Part shown: positions 44,894 to 54,600 of the stretch, piece after piece
How positions within the stretch are numbered: position 1 is the first letter of the stretch
Layout: each line of letters starts with the position of its first letter
Assembly: GCA_963702765.1 (NCBI GenBank)
Contig: CAVPEB010000055.1
Coordinates: forward strand, 124,001 to 188,000
From: DATMNR01 sp963702765
GTDB lineage: Bacteria; Chloroflexota; Ktedonobacteria; Ktedonobacterales; Ktedonobacteraceae
DNA: 64,000 nucleotides
Direction: 5' to 3'
Program-made: the position numbers and the translations under genes
The notes under the pieces: model-generated
The model's input: the letters and a program-made list of their open reading frames with translations, nothing else
Database searches by the model: none
What the model was told of the DNA's origin: nothing

Positions 44894-45784
44894 TTGAGTG
44901 AAACATTGACTGAGATTGAACAAAGCGCCTCTTTGACGTCTGATGAACTAGACCTGACAAATATACGCGAACTACGTAACTTTCTATATGCGCATCACAT
45001 ACGACCGAATAAAGCATTCGGGCAAAACTTTCTGGTTGATCGTGATGTCTTATTACACATTGTTGACGCGGCAGAAATTCAGGCTGATGACCAGGTGCTT
45101 GAGCTTGGTGCTGGCACGGGCGTTTTGACACGAGAACTTGCAAAGCGTGCACAGCGGGTTGTGGCCGTTGAGCTGGAGCGCGAAATGCTATCGCTACTAG
45201 CGAAGACAACGCACACTTATACAAATGTCGAAATCATGGAACGCAACCTGTTGTATGTTGATCCAAAAGAGGTTTTTGGATTTGAGCCGTATAAGCTGGT
45301 GGCGAATTTACCATATTATATCGCGTCCGCCACATTCCGCCATTTTCTTGAAAGCGCCAATCCACCGAGACTGTTCGTAGTGATGGTGCAATACGAAGTT
45401 GCTCAGCGCATTGTTGCAGCTCCAGGCGATCTCAGTTTGCTGGGTGTCAGCATTCAATTCTATGGAGAACCGAAAATCATCGCGCATGTACCAGCCCGTT
45501 CGTTTTATCCTGCGCCCAAAGTGGATTCGGCTATTTTACGCATCGATTTGAAGAAAGAGGTGCCTTTAACGCCAAAGCAGCGCGATAGCTTCTTTCGTCT
45601 TGTGCAAGCGGGTTTCTCTGAACGACGCAAGCAACTGCACAATTCGCTGGCACATGGGCTGCATCGAAAAAATGCAGATGTACAGCCATGGCTACTGGCG
45701 GCGGATATCGATCCCAGTCGCCGCGCTGAAACGCTGAGTATCGAGGACTGGTTACGACTGTGGCATGAAATGGAGGAGGTATGA
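44894..45784 (+). CDS. rsmA: 16S rRNA (adenine1518-N6/adenine1519-N6)-dimethyltransferase
   Basis: 296 residues from a TTG start. The family signature KAFGQNFLVD, SAM-binding VLELGAGTGVLTREL and catalytic NLPYYIAS are all present. The C-terminal domain ends RAETLSIEDWLRLW. It dimethylates two adjacent adenines near the 3' end of 16S rRNA. Its stop codon overlaps the start of the next gene (ATGA at 45781-45784), so it is translationally coupled to a protein kinase gene, which is unusual. Confidence 0.96.
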   Translation: MSETLTEIEQSASLTSDELDLTNIRELRNFLYAHHIRPNKAFGQNFLVDRDVLLHIVDAAEIQADDQVLELGAGTGVLTRELAKRAQRVVAVELEREMLSLLAKTTHTYTNVEIMERNLLYVDPKEVFGFEPYKLVANLPYYIASATFRHFLESANPPRLFVVMVQYEVAQRIVAAPGDLSLLGVSIQFYGEPKIIAHVPARSFYPAPKVDSAILRIDLKKEVPLTPKQRDSFFRLVQAGFSERRKQLHNSLAHGLHRKNADVQPWLLAADIDPSRRAETLSIEDWLRLWHEMEEV

Positions 45785-47859
45785 CGACGCAGGAACTATA
45801 TTGCGACAACTGCGGCGCAGCTAATCCCCCGACGGCTCGCTTCTGCCAGTTTTGCGCTACGCTGCTGCCTTTCAAACACTCAACCGGCGAATTGCCAGAC
45901 CAGACGTTGCTGGCTGGCCGCTATCAATTGCTAAAGCGTATTGGTCAGGGCGGCATGGGAGCAGTTTATAAAGCTGCCGATACACATTTGAATAATCGTC
46001 CAGTTGCCATTAAAGAAATGAGCAGTACCGGTTTAACTCCAGCCGGATTGCAGGAAGCCGAAGCGGCGTTTGAGCACGAAGCACATTTGCTTGCTGATTT
46101 GCTACACCCCAACTTGCCTCGCATCTATGAGCACTTCACAGAAAATGATCGTTCGTACCTGGTTATGGACTTTATCGAGGGACAGACAGTAGAGGAATAC
46201 CTGGAGCAAAAAGGTGGAGGTCCCTTGCCTGTAGATCAAGTGATCATATGGGCTGAGCAATTGTGCGATGTGTTGAATTACTTACATTCGCACCAACCGC
46301 CGATTATTTTTCGTGATTTGAAACCGGCAAATGTCATGATCAGCGAGAGCGGACACGTGTATTTGATTGATTTTGGAATTGCACGGTTCTTCAAACCAGG
46401 AAAGCAACACGATACGGTTGCACTAGGTTCGCCTGGCTATGCTGCACCAGAACAATACGGTAAGGCGCAAAGCACGCCTCGTTCCGATATTTACAGTCTG
46501 GGTGCGCTGCTACACCATTTGCTGACAGGTGTAGACCCCAGCGAACAACCATTCTTCTTTCGGGATGCCTCGCAAATCAATCCTGCCATTAATCCCGCAT
46601 TTGATACGTTACTGAAACAAATGCTGGCGATGGATAGTGATCGACGACCAGCCAGCGCTCAGGAAGTATTGAACGCGTTGAAGGGAGCGGCCAGCAACCC
46701 ATCCCAATCGGCTTCAAGACCATTGGGGTATACCCAGGATCCCATGTTTGACCAGGCTTATAAGCTGTATACTCAAAAACGCCTGGATGAGGCGATTGCG
46801 ATGTATAACAAGGCATTGAAGGCCAATAATACCAACCCTTTAGGTTGGCAAGGATATGGTCTATCTCAACGACTGAAGGGCCTCAATCAGGATGCCTTGT
46901 CTTCCTTTGAACATGCCTTACAGCTAAATTCAAGCCTTGTCACCTCCTGGAACGGGAAAGGCACGGTTCTCGGCAAATTGCGCCGTCACCAGGAGGCGCT
47001 GGATGCCTTCGAACACGCTTTGCAATTAGAGCCGCAAAATGCGGCATCCTGGAATGGCAAAGGGGCAGCATTGCATGCGCTGGGACGTTCGAAGCAAGCG
47101 ATGGATGCTTTCGATAAAGCACTCGTCTATGATCCCATGTTAGTGCAAGCCTGGTACAACAAAGGACTTTTACTTCATGATCTAGGACGTTACAGGGATG
47201 CAGAGCAGGCTTTTCACGAGGCAGTTAACCTCGATAACAGGTTTGCTCAGGCGTATTTTGGCAGGGGACAGGCATTCTACGCAATGCAAAGGCTGAAGAA
47301 AGCGCTCCAGATGTTTGACCAGGCGGTCCAGAAGGACCCATCGTATGTTGAAGCCTGGAATAGACGCGGCAATGTGCTCGATGAGACGGGCGACACGACA
47401 CGGGCGCTTCAATCGTATGAAAGGGCGCTGCAAATAGATCCACATTATGCACCTGCATGGAGTGGCAAGGGGGGTGTCCAGCGACAGCTTGGCCAATTCT
47501 ATGATGCCTTGAAAGCCTATAATTTTGCGCTGGATATCGACCCCAACTTTGCGCTTGCCTGGAACGGCAAGGGCAATACTCTGTACAACGTACGAAATTT
47601 CCACGAAGCGCTAGCCGCATATGAACATGCACTTAAACTGAATCCACGTTTGAGGACTGCATGGCATAACAAATCACTGGTGCTCAACCAGCTTGGCCGC
47701 TATCAAGAAGCTTTGGATGCGGCAAACGAAGCAATTCGCCTCAGACCCGATGATCCCGACAACTGGTTACGCAAAGCCAAATCGCTGAAGAAACTACGTC
47801 GAAAAGATGAAGCGCGTTCGGCAGAGATGGAAGCTGCGAAATTACGAGGCAACGCGTAG
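45781..47859 (+). CDS. Ser/Thr protein kinase with zinc ribbon and TPR repeats
   Basis: 692 residues, soluble (no membrane segment seen). A zinc ribbon with CDNC (8, 11) and CQFC (22, 25) comes first. The kinase domain spans about 45-305, with GQGGMGAVYKA, FRDLKPANVMI and DFGIAR. From about 320 to the end are at least ten TPR units with repeated WxGKG and ALxLxP spacing (for example AWNGKGNTLYNVRNFHEALAAYEHAL). The FRD in place of HRD in the catalytic loop marks it as a non-RD-like variant. The TPRs probably recruit substrates. It overlaps rsmA by four bases. Confidence 0.93.
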   Translation: MTTQELYCDNCGAANPPTARFCQFCATLLPFKHSTGELPDQTLLAGRYQLLKRIGQGGMGAVYKAADTHLNNRPVAIKEMSSTGLTPAGLQEAEAAFEHEAHLLADLLHPNLPRIYEHFTENDRSYLVMDFIEGQTVEEYLEQKGGGPLPVDQVIIWAEQLCDVLNYLHSHQPPIIFRDLKPANVMISESGHVYLIDFGIARFFKPGKQHDTVALGSPGYAAPEQYGKAQSTPRSDIYSLGALLHHLLTGVDPSEQPFFFRDASQINPAINPAFDTLLKQMLAMDSDRRPASAQEVLNALKGAASNPSQSASRPLGYTQDPMFDQAYKLYTQKRLDEAIAMYNKALKANNTNPLGWQGYGLSQRLKGLNQDALSSFEHALQLNSSLVTSWNGKGTVLGKLRRHQEALDAFEHALQLEPQNAASWNGKGAALHALGRSKQAMDAFDKALVYDPMLVQAWYNKGLLLHDLGRYRDAEQAFHEAVNLDNRFAQAYFGRGQAFYAMQRLKKALQMFDQAVQKDPSYVEAWNRRGNVLDETGDTTRALQSYERALQIDPHYAPAWSGKGGVQRQLGQFYDALKAYNFALDIDPNFALAWNGKGNTLYNVRNFHEALAAYEHALKLNPRLRTAWHNKSLVLNQLGRYQEALDAANEAIRLRPDDPDNWLRKAKSLKKLRRKDEARSAEMEAAKLRGNA

Positions 47860-47932
47860 TTCAGAGAGAGTTTTCTACTTTTTATTCCTGCATTGATGCT
47901 CTTTTTTCTATTGATTATTGAATATAGCGCTC

Positions 47933-47961
47933 AAATACCGCGCAAAATGCGCGGTATTTTT
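47933..47961 (+). terminator. Terminator after the kinase-TPR gene
   Basis: AAATACCGCGC (47933-47943), loop AAAAT, GCGCGGTATTT (47949-47959), then two further T. An 11-bp perfect stem 74 bases after the stop codon. Confidence 0.75.
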
Positions 47962-48008
47962 GGGGAAAAACATTGTAAGAGACATATGGAATGTCCTTTT
48001 TCACAGAC

Positions 48009-48100
48009 GCCGCCTTCGGCGGCAAGGAGAGTGAAGTAAAGTGGGGACACCCCGAACCCCGGCAAAGGGCGACGCCCTCTGCACTCTCATAAAGTGCCGG
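48009..48100. repeat. Dispersed intergenic repeat, copy D (variant)
   Basis: It starts with hairpin GCCGCC-TTC-GGCGGC and continues to CCCGGCAAAGGGC and GCCCTCTGCACTCTCAT, closely matching copy B at 54392. The ATGTCAGAC tail is not found here. Confidence 0.6.
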
Positions 48101-48246
48101 GGAAAGAGCCTGATGGCCCTCTGGAACGCCTTACAAAACAATTCCCGTTCGATATTTCAATAGCGAAGCGCCGAGAGGTATAATCTGAGAGAAACGGGAG
48201 AAGAAGTGGGGTCTTTATATACCGATCAGAAGACAGGACGAGCCTC

Positions 48247-49557
48247 ATGGTTCGATTTACTGAAGCGTTCCTTGAAGGAAGTGTGAGGATAGACCGTTCT
48301 CAGATTACGGCATTTCAGGCTATACGAGGAACCATCGGTATTGTCATTCCACTGGCGATCGGAGTGGCAAGCGGGCATGTTGTCGAGGGTGTCTCCATGG
48401 CAGGCGGTGCAGCTATCGTCGCTTCTGTAGGTCTAACCACTACCTCCCGCGTTCGTACGCGCACCATGCTATTAGATTGTGTTGGTGTAGCACTCGCGGC
48501 CTTTGTTGGCAGCATTACAGGCCATATCGGCTGGCTCTCGGTACTTGTGGTTGGAATATGGGGCATCAGCTTCACAAGGCCAGGAAGCTGGCAAAATCTT
48601 GGAAATACTCGCATCAATCTACACCCATATCGATCAGAAAGGTTCCTCGCCAGACATACCTGCATCTGAATAATGCCCGGGCCATCCTGCGAGCCAATCT
48701 CACCCCGCGTTCGGCAACTTTCCGGCATGCCATCCGCCTGGGAGTCGCACTTGCACTCGCCACTGCCCTATACAGGCTTCTTCCATTCCCAGTTGGTCGC
48801 GGCTACTGGATACCGTTAACGGTGCTGCTCGTGCTTCGAACTGACTTTGCATCGACGTTTACACGAGGTCTGGCACGTTTGATAGGAACGATACTTGGAG
48901 CTGTGCTGGCCGTACTTCTGGCATCTTTTATTGGGCCGACGATGCAGGGATTGCTGGTCTATCTTGATCACGATGGAGATCATCTTCCTGCTCGCCTTTG
49001 TCATTCCTCAAACGTCGATGAACGCGCTTGACAGGGCCGTTGATACAACCATTGGAGGAATCCTGGCATTGATCATGTATATCGTATGGCCAACATGGGA
49101 ACATTCCCAGGTGGCGGGGAATGTGGCTGATCGTTTAGAGGCAGTGCGCCGCTATTTTGTCAAAGTCATGGAGTGCTATGTTCATCCCAATGCGTACGAT
49201 GGTTCGGTTCTTGATACTTTTCGCATGAAATCGCGCCTGGCACGTTCAAATGCTGCTGCTTCTGTTCAGCGCGCGATACACGAGCCAACCTCTCATCATG
49301 CCGATCTCGAACTTGCACAAGATCTGCTTGGCATGGTGGATACACTGATTGTCAGCGTGCTTACTCTTGAAGCCTACCTGGTAGACGATCCCTCGCATTG
49401 CGCGCTTCCTATGGTCAGTGATTTCCGTAATAGTGTTGACGAGGCGTTACGAACCATGGCTATAGCGATACGAGAAGGGCAACCAATTTCTGGATTTCCT
49501 GATTTGCAAGAAGCATTTCGTAGATTGCAGGATAAGAAATCAGGTTTGCTGGCATAG
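48247..49557 (+). pseudogene. FUSC-family (aromatic acid exporter-like) membrane protein, internally deleted and frameshifted
   Basis: Three frames carry consecutive parts of one protein. The N-terminal membrane half (TAFQAIRGTIGIVIPLAIGV to VLVVGIWGI) ends abruptly near 48565. A short piece of the central cytoplasmic domain follows in another frame (QEAGKILEILASIYTHIDQ). Then comes the second membrane half (ARAILRANLTPRSATFRHAIR to LLVYL), and after another shift ITMEIIFLLAFVIPQTSMNAL to the end. Extra single bases lie near 48670 and 48969. The jump near 48565 appears to have removed a large middle segment, not a multiple of three. Family members export aromatic acids or act in envelope transport. 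Unlike other breaks in the window this one looks truly decayed. Confidence 0.7.
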
Positions 49558-50003
49558 GATAAATGCCGCAGTGACCTGGGTTTTGTGGTTTCGGAGGTGA
49601 GATGGATTGTGGTTATTTTGAATGGGATGAGGGAGATGATGGGCGGGGAAAAGAGGATAGTGGAGGTTGGGATGTGAGACGCATGGATTCGCATAAGAAA
49701 ACCAGTATTGCCAGGTCACAATAAATCCACCAGACACCTGATCACCAGACACCTGATCACCAAGCACACGGCCACTTGGCACCAGCCCCTCCGACGGGCA
49801 CCCGCGAGGGGTGCCCCTACATTTCATGTAAGAGCGATCGACGCGATCATCCAATGCTAGAAAGATGTTCCAGCATATTTGGGGCAATTCACAGGCACTT
49901 GGAAATCCATGTTTTACTCTTGTCACACCAGCCCCAATCATCTATACTTCAAGCACTACTGTAAGGACGTGCTCAATACAGGCGAAGGAGGACATAGCAA
50001 ACC
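49558..50003. other. 446-base gap with short repeats; no gene seen
   Basis: It contains a 15-base unit CACCAGACACCTGAT in two tandem copies (about 49733-49762) and the hairpin GGGCACCC-GCGAG-GGGTGCCC (49796-49816). The hairpin stem is identical to the one after rplL. No reading frame with family support was found on either strand. Confidence 0.5.
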
Positions 50004-52557
50004 GTGGTTTCTGAGGCACCCAAAGACTTCTTCATCAGCTATACCCATGCTGACCAGCGCTGGGCCGAATGGATCGCCTGGCACCTGGAAGAGGATAGCT
50101 ACCACACCATGCTCCAGGCCTGGGACTTTCTGGCGGGGAGCAACTTCGTCCTCGAGATGGATAACGCTGCCAGGCAGGCCACACGCACCATCGCTGTCCT
50201 CTCCCCTGACTATTTCACGTCCCAGTTTACACCCTCCGAGTGGGCTGCAGCGTTCAAACGCGATCCTACGGGAGAGCAGGGATTGCTCGTGCCTGTGCGG
50301 GTACGACCCTGTGACGTGGAAGGACTACTGGGTCAGATTGTCTATATCGACCTGGTGGATCAGGACGAAGCGACCGCTCGTGCCACCTTGCTGCACGGTA
50401 TCACACACGAGCGACGCAAACCCATTAGCCCTCCTGCCTTTCCTTCAACACACCATGCATCTCAGCCATCGGCGCAACCCTCCTTTCCAGGAGTCTTGCC
50501 AGCCGTGTGGAATATCCCCTATCCACGCAATCCTTATTTCACAGGACGCGAGGAGGTGCTAAATCGCCTGGCTGCCTCGCTGCGAGCAGGAGAGACAGTG
50601 GGTATCTCGCAACCGCAGGCGATGAGTGGTCTGGGAGGCGTCGGCAAGACGCAGATCGCGCTGGAATATGCCTATCGCTACTACCAGGACTACGATGCGG
50701 TGCTCTGGACGCGTGCTGACACGCAGGAGGCACTCATCTCCGGCTTTGTGGCCTTTGCAGCCTTGTTGCAACTCCCAATGCAAGAGGAGCGCGATCAATT
50801 GAAGATCGTGCAGACTGTCAAAGACTGGCTCAACAGCCACACGCGCTGGCTGTTGCTTCTGGATAACGCCGATAATCTCACACTCGTCCGAGACTTTCTG
50901 CCACCTGTGGGCAGAGGACACACACTGCTCACGACGCGTGCTGCCAGCATGGGTGGACTGGCACATTCTCTCGAGGTCGATGCTCTGGACAACGAGCCAG
51001 GCGCGTTGCTCTTGCTGCGCCGTGCTGAGCGACTGGCTCCCGATGCCACACTTGAGCAAGCTGATGTGAGTGAACGTACCAACGCTCTCTCGATCTCCCA
51101 GGAACTTGGAGGACTGCCCCTGGCGCTCGACCAGGCCGGAGCCTACATTGAGGAAACACATTGCAGTCTGGCTGATTACCTGCACCTGTACCGCACCAAG
51201 CGTGCCGACCTCCTCAAGGCCCGTGGTGGACTGGTACTCGATCATCCCGAGCCAGTAGCTACCACCTGGTCACTCTCGTTTGCCCAAGTGCAAGAGCGCT
51301 CTGCTGCTGCGGCAGACCTGTTGCGAGTATGTGCTTTCCTGCATCCTGATGCCATCCCTGAAGAGATCATCACTGAAGGCGCGGCGGAATTACAGACCAG
51401 AGGTACAAGCCATAGCCAGAAATCCTCTGGTTTTCAATCAAGCCATTAGAGTGCTGCTCTCCTATTCGCTGCTCAAACGCAAACCCCAGGAGCACCTGCT
51501 AAGTATGCATCGTCTGGTGCAAGCGGTGCTCAAGGATGGCATGGATCCATCCTCCTATCATCAGTGGGCTGAGCGGGTGGTGCAAGCGGTCAATCGGGCT
51601 TTACCCGATGTTGAGTATCGCACTTATGCCAACTACAAGCGCTGTTTGCCTCATATTCAGGAATGCGCAAAGCTTATTGAGCAGGAACATCTCACATTTG
51701 ATGCCGCAAGACGAGTACTCAAGCAAACAGGCATCTATTTTACAATTCATGCGCGTTATGCCGAAGCGGAGACTACCCTCCAACATTGTCGACAAATCAC
51801 AGAATATGCACTGGGACTTGAACATCTTGAAGTAGCCTCTCCACTAAATACTCTTGCTATAATCTATTCCGAGCAGGGCATGTATTCTAAGGCTGAGCCA
51901 TTGTTTCAACGAGTTGTAAAAATTATGGAACAAACTTTAGAACATGATCATCCTAATATAGCTCAACCTCTTATAAACCTAGCCATCGTCTACAGAGAGC
52001 AAAGAAAGTATTTCGAGGCTGAACCTTTGTTACAACGAGCTTTGCACATTTCTGAACATTCCCTTGGACCAGACCATCCGCAGGTGGCTTCTACACTATA
52101 CGCCCTTGCAAAACTTTATGCTGCACAAAGCAACTATTCTGAAGCTGAACTGCTATTTAAGCGCGCCTTGCATATCAGAGAACAAGCTTTGGAATATGAT
52201 CACCCAGACATTGCCTCGACGCTTCAAGGTTTAGCAACCATTTACGCAGAACAACTGAAGTACTCTGAAGCTGAGCCTTTGATGCAGCAAGCTCTTCTCA
52301 TCTCTGAAAGAGCCCTTGCACCTGATCATCCCGAAGTATCCTATTCGCTAAACAACCTGGGGAAGCTCTATTATGAGGAGGGCAAATACTTTGAGGCTGA
52401 GCCTTTGTTACAACGAGCCTTACTCATCTCTGAACAATCTTTTGGACCTGACCATTCACACACCCGAATTGTTGTCCAGAATTATGCAAATCTGTTGCGC
52501 AAGATGGGGCGAGAATCTGAAGTGAGCGAGTTGGAAGCGCGGTTTCCTTCTTCTTGA
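50004..52557 (+). pseudogene. TIR / NB-ARC / TPR (STAND, NLR-like) protein, one frame break
   Basis: About 850 residues once one extra base near 51393-51397 is removed. The TIR domain occupies about 9-145 (DFFISYTHADQRWAEWIAW, then WDFLAGSNFVLEMDNAA). The NB-ARC ATPase follows with Walker A GLGGVGKT (about 209-216) and Walker B WLLLLDNADN (about 281-290). A winged-helix-like segment leads into about six kinesin-light-chain-type TPRs (EAEPLLQRALHISEHSLGPDHP). Such proteins act as ligand-sensing oligomeric switches, and in several bacteria NLR-like proteins with TIR heads defend against phage by NAD depletion. The start is GTG with AAGGAGG 12 bases upstream. No neighbouring defence genes are seen. 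Removing the extra base gives ELQ-PEV and continues normally. Confidence 0.88.
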
Positions 52558-52714
52558 GAGGTGTACATCTTCCTGTTTTCTCATAGTCGGTGAGACTGGT
52601 GTGATGATAGAGATAAACTTGAATTGCACCTGAGCTGATGCACGACTATCATGAGGAAGTTTCTGAGATACACTCATATTAGCCAGAACTCGACTGGAAC
52701 TCAGAGCACCCGTA

Positions 52715-52787
52715 TGTCATCCTGAGCATCAAGGAAGGATTCGCGCGGAGGGGGCAAAGAGATCCTTCGCTGACGCTCAGGATGACA
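52715..52787. repeat. MITE-like inverted repeat with CAGGATGACA arms
   Basis: TGTCATCCTGAGC (52715-52727) and GCTCAGGATGACA (52775-52787) are perfect 13-bp reverse complements; AGGAAGGAT and ATCCTTC lie inside. A further CAGGATGACA follows at about 52797. The gap 52558-52999 holds no gene besides this and the accC promoter. Confidence 0.65.
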
Positions 52788-52936
52788 TTGGGGAGATCAG
52801 GATGACAATGGGTGGATAATTCGGCTCTCTCTATAGACTATGTTGAGTTAATACTAATCAAATGTTTCCCCACACATTTATGTCGAATTTCCCCAAAACC
52901 TGAGCAACGGCTGCCTAGCTTGAGGTCGAGTTCGCG

Positions 52937-52945
52937 TGGTATAAT
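52937..52945 (+). promoter_or_regulatory. Extended -10 promoter element of accC
   Basis: TGGTATAAT gives an extended -10 with a perfect TATAAT (52940-52945), about 55 bases before the accC start. No good -35 box is present. Confidence 0.5.
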
Positions 52946-52999
52946 GGCATACACTGTTTCCACTTGACGGGTTTATTGCGAGCGAGAGGCCTTGTAGGT

Positions 53000-54349
53000 A
53001 TGTTTCGTAAAATTATGATTGCTAACCGTGGCGAGATTGCGTTGCGGATCATCAGGGCGTGTCGTGAAATGGGTATACGCAGCGTCATTGCCCATTCGGA
53101 AGCTGATCGAGATTCTTTACCTGTGCGGCTGGCTGACGAACACATCTGTATCGGGCCGGGCGCCAGCGGCAAAAGTTACTTAAATATTCCAAATATCATT
53201 AGCGCGGCACTGATCACAAATGTTGATGCTATTCATCCAGGGTATGGTTTCCTGGCGGAGAATACAAGCTTTGCCGAAATCTGCTCGGATGCCAATATCA
53301 CGTTTATTGGCCCTTCTGCAAGCGTGATGGCTCTGATGGGAGACAAAGTCGTCGCGCGTGAAACGATGGCCGAGATAGGCCTGCCAATGCTCCCCGGCAC
53401 TCCCATTCTGCGCACACTGGCTGAGGGTTTAGACGCGGCCAGAGAAATTGGTTTTCCATTGATGCTCAAAGCTGCCGCAGGCGGGGGAGGACGCGGTATT
53501 CGACTGGTGAAACGCGCAGACGAGTTCGAGCGCGTTTTTACTACTGCTCAGAATGAGGTACGCGAGGCTTTCCGCGATGATGGATTGTATCTCGAACGCT
53601 ATCTGGAACGCGCACGACACGTCGAGGTTCAGATATTGGTAGACAATTTTGGACATGGCGTACACCTGGGCGAGCGCAATTGTTCGTGCCAGCGGCGGCA
53701 CCAGAAGGTGCTGGAAGAATCACCCAGTCCACTCTTGCCTAATGAACTACGCGCAGAAATTGGCACAAAGGCCATACATGCAGTCGAACAAATTGGGTAC
53801 CGCAATGCTGGCACGCTTGAATTTTTAATAGACGATCAGAACCGCTATTATTTTATGGAGATGAATACGCGTTTACAGGTTGAACATCCGGTGACGGAGA
53901 TGATTACGAATACTGATCTTGTCAGAGAGCAGATTCGAATTGCGGCTGGCTTGCCTTTACAGCTTGAACAAGACGAAATTCAGTTTCGAGGACATGCAAT
54001 CGAGTGCCGTATCACAGCGGAAGATTCTGATAACGAATTCCGACCTCAAACGGGTGTGGTGGAGAAATACCTGGCACCTGGAGGTCCTGGAGTACGTGTC
54101 GATAGCCACCTGTATGCTGGATATTCGGTTCCTCCGCATTACGACTCTTTGCTAGCCAAACTTATCGTATGGGCAGATACACGCGAAGCTGCCATCGCGC
54201 GCATGCAGCGAGCGCTGGACGAGTTCGAGATCGAGGGCATAGTGACAACAATCCCGTTTCACAAACGGCTGCTCAGGCACGAGGGATTTATACGTGGGGA
54301 GACGCATACTCGTTTCCTCCAGGAAGAAGCTGTAGCTTTAGGAATATAG
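53000..54349 (+). CDS. accC: Acetyl-CoA carboxylase, biotin carboxylase subunit
   Basis: 449 residues from the ATG at 53000 (MFRKIMIANRGEIALRI), the standard family start; the frame extends 12 codons upstream without support. ATP-grasp features are present: KAAAGGGGRGIRLV, MEMNTRLQVEHPVTE, and the biotin carboxylase C-terminal domain ending TRFLQEEAVALGI. It carboxylates biotin on AccB using bicarbonate and ATP. The usual ERDCSIQRR reads ERNCSCQRR here, a small departure. It leads an accC-fabF-accB cluster. Confidence 0.96.
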   Translation: MFRKIMIANRGEIALRIIRACREMGIRSVIAHSEADRDSLPVRLADEHICIGPGASGKSYLNIPNIISAALITNVDAIHPGYGFLAENTSFAEICSDANITFIGPSASVMALMGDKVVARETMAEIGLPMLPGTPILRTLAEGLDAAREIGFPLMLKAAAGGGGRGIRLVKRADEFERVFTTAQNEVREAFRDDGLYLERYLERARHVEVQILVDNFGHGVHLGERNCSCQRRHQKVLEESPSPLLPNELRAEIGTKAIHAVEQIGYRNAGTLEFLIDDQNRYYFMEMNTRLQVEHPVTEMITNTDLVREQIRIAAGLPLQLEQDEIQFRGHAIECRITAEDSDNEFRPQTGVVEKYLAPGGPGVRVDSHLYAGYSVPPHYDSLLAKLIVWADTREAAIARMQRALDEFEIEGIVTTIPFHKRLLRHEGFIRGETHTRFLQEEAVALGI

Positions 54350-54391
54350 TTCATTTAGAGGCATAGTATGGCATTTACTCAGAAATCTCTG

Positions 54392-54498
54392 TACGGGCCG
54401 GCGGCCCGTAAGAAATTAAAAGGGGCGAGGGACACCCTCGCGCTCCCGGCAAAGGGCTTTGCCCTCTGCACTCCCATATATGAATAAATGTCAGACAC
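54392..54498. repeat. Dispersed intergenic repeat, copy B
   Basis: Hairpin TACGGGCC-GGC-GGCCCGTA (54392-54410), then GCGAGGGACACCCTCGC, CCCGGCAAAGGGC, TTTGCCCTCTGCACTCCC and the tail AATGTCAGACAC. It abuts the duplicated ribosome-binding block in front of fabF. Confidence 0.7.
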
Positions 54499-54600
54499 GC
54501 GTCTATCTTACAGATCAGGAGGAATGATATGACAATTTTGATATCCATTCCTCCAACGACGCTCTCGCGTCTATCTTGCAGATCAGGAGGAATGATATGA
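54498..54600 (+). repeat. Direct repeat of the fabF ribosome-binding region
   Basis: Two 35-base copies (54498-54532 and 54566-54600) differ at one base (54510 A, 54578 G). Each holds the block CAGATCAGGAGGAATGAT followed by ATGA. The second copy contains the real fabF start. The first creates a 23-codon ORF. Confidence 0.85.
54529..54600 (+). CDS. 23-residue leader ORF overlapping the fabF start
   Basis: It starts at the ATG in the first copy of the duplicated block (AGGAGG five bases or so upstream) and reads MTILISIPPTTLSRLSCRSG and three more residues. It ends with TGA at 54598-54600, overlapping the fabF ATG (54597-54599) as ATGA. The ribosome-binding site of fabF lies within it, so termination could couple to fabF initiation. 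Translation is not proven. Confidence 0.45.
   Translation: MTILISIPPTTLSRLSCRSGGMI

Noticed and set aside
49733..49762. Possible CRISPR array
   Set aside because: Only two tandem 15-base units without spacers are present; it is a small tandem repeat.
50559..51245. 228-codon minus-strand frame opposite the NB-ARC region
   Set aside because: Antisense to a well-recognised ATPase domain; no family recognised.
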